Source: an uncultured bacterium (GTDB lineage Bacteria > Bacillota > Clostridia > Oscillospirales > Acutalibacteraceae). Taken from it: DNA of 10,455 nucleotides. This document shows positions 1 through 6,539 of this stretch, one piece after another (positions within the stretch are counted from its first letter, which is position 1; the number at the start of each line of letters is the position of its first letter). The position numbers and the translations under genes were made by a program. Below the pieces are notes generated by a model that was given only the letters and a program-made list of their open reading frames with translations, had not been told where the DNA came from and did not search any database. The stretch spans positions 1-10,455 of the forward strand of contig CAKXIK010000033.1 in assembly GCA_934875675.1 (NCBI GenBank), read 5' to 3'.

Positions 1-13
1 TTGTGGTGAACTC

Positions 14-22
14 ATTATACCA
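14..22 (-). promoter_or_regulatory. Possible extended -10 promoter for a leftward gene outside the window
   Basis: On the minus strand the sequence reads TGGTATAAT, a perfect -10 hexamer with the TGn extension. No recognisable -35 lies 16-18 bases upstream, which extended -10 promoters tolerate. It would start a leftward transcript leaving the window just after leuA. It stands alone and conflicts with the weak plus-strand terminator at 31-50, so it is only a candidate. Confidence 0.25.
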
Positions 23-30
23 TATCTCGC

Positions 31-50
31 GGGAGGCTTCCTCTCTTTTT
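31..50 (+). terminator. Weak plus-strand terminator candidate at window edge
   Basis: GGGAGG and CCTCTC pair over six positions (one G-U) around a three-base CTT loop, followed directly by TTTTT. It could end a rightward gene lying left of the window and convergent with leuA. The stem is short and no such gene is visible, so support is weak. Confidence 0.28.
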
Positions 51-89
51 GGGTCACATCATTTTAACACATACAAAATATTCAAAAAA

Positions 90-1784
90 TTATTTTTGTT
101 TTTTAATGGATCGATTCATTGCACAGAGAATACCGCGCATAGACGCGCGTGTAATATTACCCGAAATTCCGACCCCGAAAATCGGCTGTCCGTCCGGTTG
201 GGCAAGAGCAATATATGCTGCAGCTTTCGAGTCAGAACCCAGTGAAATGGCATGTTCGTGGTAAGAAAGAAATTTGTAACCGCCCAGCCCGATTTGGGAA
301 AGAGCGCTGAAGAATGCATCAATCGGTCCGTTTCCGGAACCCTTCACTGCAATCGGTTCGCCATTTTTGATAATGGTGCCGGTGAAGTGGGAAAGGGTAT
401 CGTCGTGTTCGTGCTCTTCTGCATTATCATCAATTTTATATTTGCCCAGCACATAGGGGGTGTCTGCACAGAGATATTCATTTTCAAACAATTTATAAAC
501 TTCATCGGCACTCAGCTCTTTGCCAGTGCGGTCGCACTCTGCTTTAACAATTGCACCGAATTCTGGATGCATTTCTTTCGGCATTGCAAAGCCAAAGTTA
601 TTCTGCATTACAAACGCAGCACCACCCTTGCCGGACTGACTGTTAATGCGGATGATCGGTTCATAAGCGCGCCCCACATCAGCCGGGTCAATAGAAAGAT
701 ACGGAACCTCCCAGTATGCAGAATTATTTTCCTGCATATAGTGATACCCTTTGTTGATTGCATCCTGATGTGAACCGGAAAATGCTGTAAAAGCGAGCTT
801 TCCGGCGTAGGGTTGGCGGTCATGCACCTGCATTTTTGTGGCGGACTCGTAAACATCGCGAATCTCATCAATATGGCTGAAGTCCAACTCTGGGTCTACT
901 CCTTGTGTATACATGTTCAACGCCGTGGTGATGATATCCAGATTTCCTGTCCGCTCTCCGTTACCGAAAAGCGTTCCTTCCACTCGTTGTGCACCGGCGA
1001 GAATTGAGAGCTCAGCACAGGCAACGCCAGTTCCGCGGTCATTGTGAGGGTGTACGCTGATGATGGCGCTTTCCGGATGCGGCAAATGAGAAATGAAGTA
1101 TTCAATCTGATCAGCATAGGTATTCGGGGTGCACATTTCCACGGTATTCGGCAGGTTGAGAATAACGGGGTTTTCCGGTGTACTGCCCAGTGTGTCCATC
1201 ACGCGGGCGCAAATTTCAACGGCATTGTCCGTTTCCGTGCCGGAAAAACTTTCCGGGGAATACTCATATCGAAAGTTTGTTCCGCAACCGGAAGCTTCCT
1301 CCGTCAGTTCGCGAATCAGCTTTGCGCCTTCAACGGCAATATCAATAATCCCGTCCATTTCTTTATGGAACACAACCTTGCGCTGCAGGGTAGAGGTGGA
1401 ATTGTAAAAGTGAATAATCACATTTTTGGCGCCTTTGACTGCCTCAAAGGTCTTTTTAATCAAGTGAGGACGCGCCTGTACCAGTACCTGCAGCCAAACG
1501 TCGTCCGGAACAAGATTTTGTTCAATCAGCGTGCGGCAAATCTCATATTCTGTTTCAGAAGCGGAAGGAAAGCCAATCTCAATTTCCTTAAATCCGATTT
1601 GAATCAGCGTATTAAAAAAGTTCAGCTTTTCTTCCAGATTCATTGGGGTTACAAGAGCCTGATTTCCGTCTCTCAGGTCTACCGAACACCAAACGGGGGC
1701 TTGGGTAATGGTATTGTCGGGCCACTTGCGTTCCGACATTTTGACAGGGACAAACGGACGATATTTTTTGTACGAAGGATTCAT
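90..1784 (-). CDS. leuA: 2-isopropylmalate synthase, LeuA2 (yeast-like) type
   Basis: Condenses acetyl-CoA with 2-oxoisovalerate to 2-isopropylmalate, the first committed step of leucine synthesis, in the cytoplasm. With the ATG at 1784 it is 564 residues, normal for the long LeuA form. Seen in sequence: an N-terminal TIM-barrel with DLRDG at 36-40 (metal-binding Asp), HPHNDRG at 245-251 (metal-binding His pair) and GNGERTGN at about 275-282. The C-terminal part, from about residue 430, is the leucine-binding regulatory domain, with GSGNGPIDAF near 483-492. A GTG nine bases upstream (1793) is in frame, but the AAAGG ribosome site lies only two bases before it; the ATG has a workable, slightly long spacing of 11. 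Expression is controlled by the T-box leader just upstream. No leuB, leuC or leuD lies in the window. Identity is near certain; the exact start is less so. Confidence 0.96.
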   Translation of the reverse strand: MNPSYKKYRPFVPVKMSERKWPDNTITQAPVWCSVDLRDGNQALVTPMNLEEKLNFFNTLIQIGFKEIEIGFPSASETEYEICRTLIEQNLVPDDVWLQVLVQARPHLIKKTFEAVKGAKNVIIHFYNSTSTLQRKVVFHKEMDGIIDIAVEGAKLIRELTEEASGCGTNFRYEYSPESFSGTETDNAVEICARVMDTLGSTPENPVILNLPNTVEMCTPNTYADQIEYFISHLPHPESAIISVHPHNDRGTGVACAELSILAGAQRVEGTLFGNGERTGNLDIITTALNMYTQGVDPELDFSHIDEIRDVYESATKMQVHDRQPYAGKLAFTAFSGSHQDAINKGYHYMQENNSAYWEVPYLSIDPADVGRAYEPIIRINSQSGKGGAAFVMQNNFGFAMPKEMHPEFGAIVKAECDRTGKELSADEVYKLFENEYLCADTPYVLGKYKIDDNAEEHEHDDTLSHFTGTIIKNGEPIAVKGSGNGPIDAFFSALSQIGLGGYKFLSYHEHAISLGSDSKAAAYIALAQPDGQPIFGVGISGNITRASMRGILCAMNRSIKKQK

Positions 1785-1846
1785 AGCAAACACTGCCTTT
1801 CTGCACCGTGGGTGCGGTTTTCGGTACGGAGCAGGCTGCTGAAAAT

Positions 1847-1883
1847 AAAAAAACCCGCTCCTATTCTTACAAATAGGGGCGAG
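1847..1883 (-). terminator. T-box leader attenuator (intrinsic terminator)
   Basis: On the minus strand, two 12-base arms (1872-1883 and 1854-1865) pair with one mismatch and one G-U around a six-base loop, followed by seven T (1853-1847). It lies between the T-box sequence and the leuA start, the standard position for the terminator that competes with the antiterminator. It should stop transcription when tRNA-Leu is charged. Confidence 0.9.
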
Positions 1884-2120
1884 GATTATCCACGCGGTAC
1901 CACCCTAATTCAGCTGCAAAATACAGCCCTCAGACCTCCAGCAAGGCCAGACCGATAACGCAGTCATGCGTCACACCCTAAAACGTTCAGATGTGCAGCT
2001 CGGGGATGAGCTATACATACAGGCATCGTCTCCGGTTCTCACCAACCACCGGCTCTCTGCGCACCACCGCACTGTATCTTGTTCCCGTCAAAGCTTTTCA
2101 AGATGGAAATATTCTACTTT
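1847..2120 (-). promoter_or_regulatory. T-box riboswitch, probably tRNA-Leu specific
   Basis: The leader between promoter and leuA carries the T-box AGGGTGGTACCGCG at 1906-1893, a full match to the family consensus, followed by a terminator. Stem I is recognisable: the AGAGAG element and a CCGGT/ACCGG apical hairpin lie at about 2060-2032. Lower down, ATACAG (around 2076) pairs with CTGTAT (around 2020), leaving an internal loop whose 3' side holds CTC at 2010-2008, then pairing of GGG with CCC. CTC is a leucine codon in the expected place and fits the downstream gene. The variable T-box base (TGGT) would pair with discriminator A of tRNA-Leu. Uncharged tRNA-Leu is expected to stabilise the antiterminator and switch leuA on. 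The T-box class is near certain; the specifier reading is by eye. Confidence 0.93.
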
Positions 2121-2126
2121 GTGTTC

Positions 2127-2155
2127 ATTATATGCATCTGTTTTAGTTTTGTCAA
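2127..2155 (-). promoter_or_regulatory. Promoter of the T-box/leuA transcript
   Basis: TTGACA (2155-2150) and TATAAT (2132-2127) are both perfect hexamers separated by 17 bases. Predicted transcription start is near 2120, which gives a leader of about 335 bases including the whole T-box. Such a strong promoter fits control by attenuation rather than by initiation. Confidence 0.88.
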
Positions 2156-2318
2156 GCCCTAAAAAAATAAATTATTCCGACAGTCTCCCAAATTTTAGAA
2201 ATTCGATATTATGGAATCATGAATTTGACCTCATATTTACTGCTTACCTGTCCCGGGCACAGTGATTTGTGCTGTTGGGAACCGCTTCTCTTTTGTGTCG
2301 CATAAAGATCGGGAAAAG

Positions 2319-2346
2319 CCGGCAAAACCAAATCAGGTTTTGCCGG
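2319..2346 (-). terminator. Terminator of the VOC-MATE unit, overlapping the MATE stop codon
   Basis: Perfect 11-bp stem (2336-2346 with 2319-2329), six-base loop, followed on the minus strand by CTTTT. The MATE stop codon TGA (2335-2333) lies in the loop, so the last codons form the 5' arm. The T-tract is short. Confidence 0.75.
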
Positions 2347-3727
2347 AAGCGAGATGATCACGGTTCTCCCCGGGTGATTCCCGCGTAACGTTACGAATCC
2401 AGCGACCGGAGCGAAGACGGAAGAAAGCGATAAATACTTTCAAAATCTGGTCAATTCGTGTGAAGAAGAAAACAATTGGTGCGGGAACATGCCAAACAAA
2501 CGCGCCGAGTGCGCAAAGAGGAATCACGATAATCCAGCCGCAAACCAGGTTGACCTTCAGCACAAAATTCACATCGCCGGCTCCGCGGTTGATTCCCTGA
2601 AAACAACCGGCTGCGTATCCGGTTCCCCATATAGTTAATGCACCGTAAAGCAGATATTCCCGTGCAAGCTCCTTGACCGGATTGGATACATTGTAAAACG
2701 AAATAGCAAAATCACGGATGCCATAAGTGAGCAGCGCTGCGCCAATGCCCAGAAAGAAAAACAGCACCTGAATGGTTTTTGCATATTGATGCGTCAGATC
2801 ATATCGTTTTGCACCAACGCTTTTTCCAACCAGAACGCCGGAGGCTGACGCAAGTCCGGTGACGAACATCATTGCCAGCTGCAGTACAACGTCTGCAATG
2901 CTGTTGGCAGCCACTGCATCCGTTCCCAGGCGCCCCATAATCATCTGCTTTCCCGTGTTTACCATGCCCCAGAGTACATCTGCAGCCATCATCGGAACAC
3001 CGTATTTGATATAATCAATCCACATTTCCTTTTTGCCTCGAAGCAGATCCATTGGTTTCAGATGCAGCCGATGGTCAAAAAACACCAGATATACCACCAC
3101 AACCAATAATTCGCAGGCCCGTGCGAAAACGGTTGCCCAGGCAGCACCCCGGATTCCGAGTGCAGGAAATCCCAATTTTCCAAAGATTAATGCGTAATCG
3201 CCCAGCAGGTTGATCAGGAATGAACAGCAGGAAATGACGAGAGAGATCCGCACGATTTCCACGTTGCGCAGCATCACAATCAAATTTTCTGTGATCGCAT
3301 AGAGCAGGTAGGAAAACGCGACGGCGGAAAGATAATCAGGTGCACGATCAATCAGCACGCGGTTGTCCGTCAAAACCGCCATCAGGTTTTTCGGAAAGAA
3401 GAATGATCCGATAAAAAACAGCAATGCAATGCCAAGACTTGCCTGAAAACCGATTGCAAAAATGTTTTTAATGCGTGCCATGTCTTTCTTTCCCCAGTAC
3501 TGACTGATCATGACTGCAGTTCCTGCAGAAATTCCCTTGATGAACATCATCATGAACACACTTACTTGATTGCCAAGTGAAACCGCACTCAGGGCTTCTT
3601 CCCCCAAAGAGCCCACCATGACCGTGTCTGTCATATTTACGCCAAATGAAATCAAGCTTTGAAACGCTGCCGGCAGTGCAATCATCAGCAGCGATTTATA
3701 AAAGCCCTTGTCCCGCACCATCAGCAT
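2333..3727 (-). CDS. MATE family multidrug/toxin efflux transporter
   Basis: Predicted inner-membrane antiporter exporting organic, often cationic, compounds in exchange for Na+ or H+. The 464 residues match the usual MATE length and read as about 12 hydrophobic helices. The two-fold internal repeat is visible: NMTDTVMVGSLG at 31-42 and NTGKQMIMGRLG at 257-268 occupy equivalent places in the two halves, each followed by alternating small and hydrophobic residues. The start is the ATG at 3727, preceded by GGAGGA with a nine-base spacer; the longer TTG-start reading from 3754 has no ribosome site. It lies 36 bases behind the VOC gene and is very likely co-transcribed from the promoter at 4220-4248. 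The C-terminal tail (about 440-464) is charged and cytoplasmic. Substrate cannot be told from sequence. Confidence 0.93.
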   Translation of the reverse strand: MLMVRDKGFYKSLLMIALPAAFQSLISFGVNMTDTVMVGSLGEEALSAVSLGNQVSVFMMMFIKGISAGTAVMISQYWGKKDMARIKNIFAIGFQASLGIALLFFIGSFFFPKNLMAVLTDNRVLIDRAPDYLSAVAFSYLLYAITENLIVMLRNVEIVRISLVISCCSFLINLLGDYALIFGKLGFPALGIRGAAWATVFARACELLVVVVYLVFFDHRLHLKPMDLLRGKKEMWIDYIKYGVPMMAADVLWGMVNTGKQMIMGRLGTDAVAANSIADVVLQLAMMFVTGLASASGVLVGKSVGAKRYDLTHQYAKTIQVLFFFLGIGAALLTYGIRDFAISFYNVSNPVKELAREYLLYGALTIWGTGYAAGCFQGINRGAGDVNFVLKVNLVCGWIIVIPLCALGAFVWHVPAPIVFFFTRIDQILKVFIAFFRLRSGRWIRNVTRESPGENRDHLASGKT

Positions 3728-3763
3728 GACTTTTTCTCCTCCAAACCTCCGCAAGGGAAAGAA

Positions 3764-4177
3764 TTATCGCGTCTCAAAAAATTCAATCTGTTCTCCATCG
3801 GGTCCATAAACAAATGAGATGACAGCAGGCAGCGGAGGCTGTGATGCAAGTTCTACCATAGAGGGTTCCATTTTTGCAGAGGCACCATGCTCCAATGCGC
3901 GCCCAAATGCAGCGGCAGAATCGTTTACGCGTAGTGCAAGATGAAAAAATGTGCCGACAGTTTTATCTGTGGGGGTGGTTCCACAGCAGTCAGAAAAAAT
4001 CTCAAGGCAGCTTCCATCGCCAATGTTCACCATCGCAATGGTTCGTTCGCCGGACTGCCAGCTTCGTACCAAAGAAAATCCGAGCCCATCGGTGTAAAAC
4101 TTAAGCGACCGCTCCAAATCAGATACGCCAAGCGCAATATGATGTACTTCGCAACCCGAAAGAATGTTATTTGCCAT
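3764..4177 (-). CDS. VOC family protein (glyoxalase I / bleomycin-resistance fold)
   Basis: A 137-residue cytoplasmic protein of the vicinal oxygen chelate superfamily, made of two beta-alpha-beta-beta-beta modules. The four expected metal ligands are present: His13 (VHHIALGV), Glu59 (CLEIF), His79 (FFHLALRV) and Glu132 (IEFFE), the H-E-H-E set typical of glyoxalase I-like enzymes. YGPDGEQIEFFE near the end is a standard family signature. It may therefore be a lactoylglutathione lyase-like isomerase or a thiol-conjugating or drug-modifying enzyme; sequence alone does not decide. The ATG at 4177 has an AGAAGGG site nine bases upstream. It is first in a two-gene unit with the MATE transporter, which suggests combined modification and export of a toxic compound (inference). 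Confidence 0.88.
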   Translation of the reverse strand: MANNILSGCEVHHIALGVSDLERSLKFYTDGLGFSLVRSWQSGERTIAMVNIGDGSCLEIFSDCCGTTPTDKTVGTFFHLALRVNDSAAAFGRALEHGASAKMEPSMVELASQPPLPAVISFVYGPDGEQIEFFETR

Positions 4178-4219
4178 TTCAAAAATCCCTTCTTGCTCTT
4201 ATTTGTTAAAAACAAAATG

Positions 4220-4248
4220 ATTGTACGTTGCATACAGCTGTTTGTCAA
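4220..4248 (-). promoter_or_regulatory. Promoter of the VOC-MATE unit
   Basis: TTGACA (4248-4243), 17-base spacer, TACAAT (4225-4220) on the minus strand. Predicted start is near 4213, about 35 bases before the VOC ATG. It is divergent from the nadE promoter about 70 bases away. Confidence 0.8.
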
Positions 4249-4314
4249 ATAAAAGTTCGGGTGCGTTTTTTATGCAAAAGGGTAACACTTTCGCAATGGG
4301 TGTTTGTATCAGGA

Positions 4315-4343
4315 TTGTTTTATTCAAAAAAGGATGATATACT
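4315..4343 (+). promoter_or_regulatory. Promoter of nadE
   Basis: TTGTTT (4315-4320), 17-base spacer, TATACT (4338-4343) preceded by TGA, which makes an extended -10. Predicted start is near 4350, giving a leader of about 40 bases. No NAD-related operator or riboswitch is recognisable in this short leader. Confidence 0.65.
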
Positions 4344-4389
4344 AAACACAACATATTTTACTTTAATTCAACAAAAGGATGATGACCCG

Positions 4390-6285
4390 ATGAAGGACGG
4401 CTTTTTGCGGGTAGCAGCAGCAACACCGCAGATTAAAACAGCGGATTGTGATTATAATGCAGAGGCGATTGCGGTTTTGGCAGAGCAGGGGGCTCAGCAG
4501 GGAGCGGGGCTGATTGTTTTTCCCGAGCTTAGCCTCACCGGATATACCTGCGGTGACCTTTTTGCACAGCAGACACTGCAGAACGGAGCATTGAATGCAC
4601 TGCATCTGCTTTGTGAGCGAACCGCTGCACTGGATGCGGTTCTGGTGGTGGGTCTGCCTGTAACAAATGAGGCAAAGCGCTTCAATTGCGCTGCAGTGCT
4701 GTTTAAAGGCAAAGTACTTGGCCTTGTGCCAAAGAAGAATGTCCCGAATTACGGGGAATTTTATGAATACCGTCACTTTGCACCGGGAATTTCCGGTGCA
4801 ACAATTTGCATTAACGGGGAAGAGGTTCCGTTTGGCACAGATTTGCTGTTTGTGTGCAAAAACATGCCTGAGTTCACTCTTGGTGTAGAGATCTGCGAAG
4901 ACCTTTGGGTGCCCGAACCGCCGTCCGGGGCGCTGTGTGCGGCAGGTGCGACCATTATTGCAAATCCCTCTGCCAGCGACGAGGTTATCGGTAAAAGTGA
5001 TTACAGACGTGCGCTGGTGACAGGGCAATCCGCCCGGACCGTTGGCGCCTATGTCTATTGTGATGCAGGCGAAGGGGAATCCAGCACGGATATGGTATTT
5101 TCCGGTGATAATTTAATTGCAGAAAACGGAACCCTGCTTGCCCGTTCACAGTCGTTCACTACCGGTATCATCTTTGCGGATATTGATTTACAGCGGCTGC
5201 AGTCAGAGCGTCGGCGTATGACTACCTATCCGCAGACAGCTTCCCTGCGCAAAATTCCGTTTTCTCTGCAAACCAAAACGCAGCAGTTAAGCCGTTATGT
5301 GGACCCGCATCCTTTTGTTCCGGCGGATACCAATGATCTGAAGCACCGCTGTGAGGAAATTTTGAATATGCAGGCAGCGGGCTTACGGGCGCGCTTGCGG
5401 CACACTCATGCAAAAACGGCGGTTGTAGGGCTTTCCGGTGGATTGGACTCCACCTTGGCTCTGTTGGTGATGACCCGCGCATTCGATAGCCTTCAGCTTG
5501 ACCGCAAGGGAATTTTAGCGGTAACCATGCCTTGCTTCGGCACTACTGCGCGCACAAAAAATAACGCCCAGCTGCTTGCCGAAGCAATCGGTTGCACCTT
5601 TCGGGAGGTTCCGATTGCCGATGCGGTACATGTCCATTTGCGCGATATCGGGCACGACGAAACGACACTGGATGTAACGTATGAAAATGCACAGGCTCGG
5701 GAGCGAACACAGGTACTGATGGATATTGCAAATCAGAGCGGAGGGCTGGTGATCGGAACGGGGGATCTTTCGGAGCTGGCGCTTGGTTGGGCAACTTACA
5801 ACGGTGACCACATGTCCATGTATGGTGTCAATGCATCTGTGCCCAAAACACTGGTGCGTCATCTCGTCGCCTATGTTGCATCGCAGGATGATACGCTGTC
5901 AGCTGTGCTTTTGGATATTCTGGCAACACCGGTCAGCCCGGAACTGCTGCCACCCAAGGATGGAGAAATTTCACAGCAAACAGAAAATATTGTCGGACCA
6001 TATGAATTGCACGATTTCTTTTTGTATTATGTAATCCGTTTTGGATTTACCCCCGGCAAGATTCTTCGATTGGCAGAACACGCGTTTGCCGGAGTGTATC
6101 CGCGAAATACGATTCTGAGTTGGATGAAAACGTTCTACCGCCGGTTCTTTTCGCAGCAGTTTAAGCGATCTTGTCTGCCGGACGGACCCAAGGTTGGTTC
6201 CGTTACACTTTCGCCTCGTTCCGATTGGCGTATGCCGAGCGATGCCTCTGCAGCCTTGTGGCAGAAGGAGCTGGAGCAGCTGTAA
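4390..6285 (+). CDS. nadE: Glutamine-dependent NAD+ synthetase
   Basis: Amidates nicotinic acid adenine dinucleotide to NAD+ with ATP, using ammonia released from glutamine; last step of NAD synthesis, cytoplasmic. The 631 residues show the two-domain form. The N-terminal nitrilase-like glutaminase (about 5-280) carries the Glu-Lys-Cys triad: Glu46 in FPELSLTGY, Lys115 in VPKKNVPNYGEF and Cys169 in VEICEDLW. The C-terminal synthetase (about 315-631) carries the PP-loop SGGLDS at 349-354 and GTGDLSELALGWATYNGD at 456-473. The ATG at 4390 has AAAAGGA upstream with a workable spacing and begins with the usual beta strand before ATPQIK; upstream in-frame starts would precede the predicted promoter. 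Own promoter and terminator make it a single-gene unit. All key residues are intact. Confidence 0.97.
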   Translation: MKDGFLRVAAATPQIKTADCDYNAEAIAVLAEQGAQQGAGLIVFPELSLTGYTCGDLFAQQTLQNGALNALHLLCERTAALDAVLVVGLPVTNEAKRFNCAAVLFKGKVLGLVPKKNVPNYGEFYEYRHFAPGISGATICINGEEVPFGTDLLFVCKNMPEFTLGVEICEDLWVPEPPSGALCAAGATIIANPSASDEVIGKSDYRRALVTGQSARTVGAYVYCDAGEGESSTDMVFSGDNLIAENGTLLARSQSFTTGIIFADIDLQRLQSERRRMTTYPQTASLRKIPFSLQTKTQQLSRYVDPHPFVPADTNDLKHRCEEILNMQAAGLRARLRHTHAKTAVVGLSGGLDSTLALLVMTRAFDSLQLDRKGILAVTMPCFGTTARTKNNAQLLAEAIGCTFREVPIADAVHVHLRDIGHDETTLDVTYENAQARERTQVLMDIANQSGGLVIGTGDLSELALGWATYNGDHMSMYGVNASVPKTLVRHLVAYVASQDDTLSAVLLDILATPVSPELLPPKDGEISQQTENIVGPYELHDFFLYYVIRFGFTPGKILRLAEHAFAGVYPRNTILSWMKTFYRRFFSQQFKRSCLPDGPKVGSVTLSPRSDWRMPSDASAALWQKELEQL

Positions 6286-6361
6286 TTCCGGTATCTGCAA
6301 TCACCATGGTAAATCCTTTATGTTGAGGGATTATTCCGATATTTCACTGTTCTTAATTTGT

Positions 6362-6394
6362 AAGCCGCTTTCTGTAATGAAAGCGGCTTTTGTT
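6362..6394 (+). terminator. nadE terminator
   Basis: Perfect 11-bp stem (6362-6372 with 6379-6389), six-base loop, then a T-rich tail (6388-6394), about 75 bases after the nadE stop. Nothing coding lies between. Confidence 0.88.
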
Positions 6395-6459
6395 ATAATG
6401 TTTTGTATTGTTGTCCGATTTGTCAAAAGCAATTGACTGTTTATTGCAAAACATTATAA
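6393..6459. repeat. Perfect 13-bp inverted repeat across the GH27 promoter region
   Basis: TTATAATGTTTTG (6393-6405) recurs as its exact reverse complement CAAAACATTATAA (6447-6459), 41 bases apart; similarity continues imperfectly on both sides. The right arm overlaps the -10 of the GH27 promoter and the left arm begins in the tail of the nadE terminator. It could be a paired operator for a regulator of the glycosidase unit. Both arms contain AT-rich promoter-like sequence, so chance is not excluded. Confidence 0.6.
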
Positions 6460-6460
6460 T
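6433..6460 (+). promoter_or_regulatory. Promoter of the GH27 / four-cysteine protein unit
   Basis: TTGACT (6433-6438), 16-base spacer, TATAAT (6455-6460). Predicted start is near 6467, giving a leader of about 70 bases. The leader contains TCGGTT (6476-6481) and its complement AACCGA (6500-6505), a possible minor hairpin or operator. No clear catabolite-repression (cre) site was found. Confidence 0.75.
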
Positions 6461-6539
6461 AAAAATGACAGCATATCGGTTAAAGCTGAATTGATCGGCA
6501 ACCGAAATCAAAATTAGATCTGAGAGGGGTTTTGTGTTG

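Noticed and set aside
1044..1958. Long plus-strand open frame of 304 codons opposite leuA
   Set aside because: It is the mirror of leuA and runs into the T-box leader. Its translation shows no family resemblance, while the minus strand encodes a complete LeuA with all motifs.
2156..2318. Intergenic stretch between the leuA promoter and the VOC-MATE terminator, with a short GCACA/TGTGC pair near 2258-2273
   Set aside because: The pair is only five bases, no T-tract follows, and there is no ribosome-site-linked reading frame. I see nothing functional in it.
4363..5028. Minus-strand open frame of 221 codons opposite nadE
   Set aside because: Cysteine- and histidine-rich, low-plausibility translation without a ribosome site, covering the conserved glutaminase domain of nadE.
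6393..6426. Divergent minus-strand promoter (TTGACA at 6426-6421) between nadE and GH27
   Set aside because: No -10 hexamer lies at 16-18 bases; the nearest TATAA-like bases are about 22 away. It would also point into the end of nadE.
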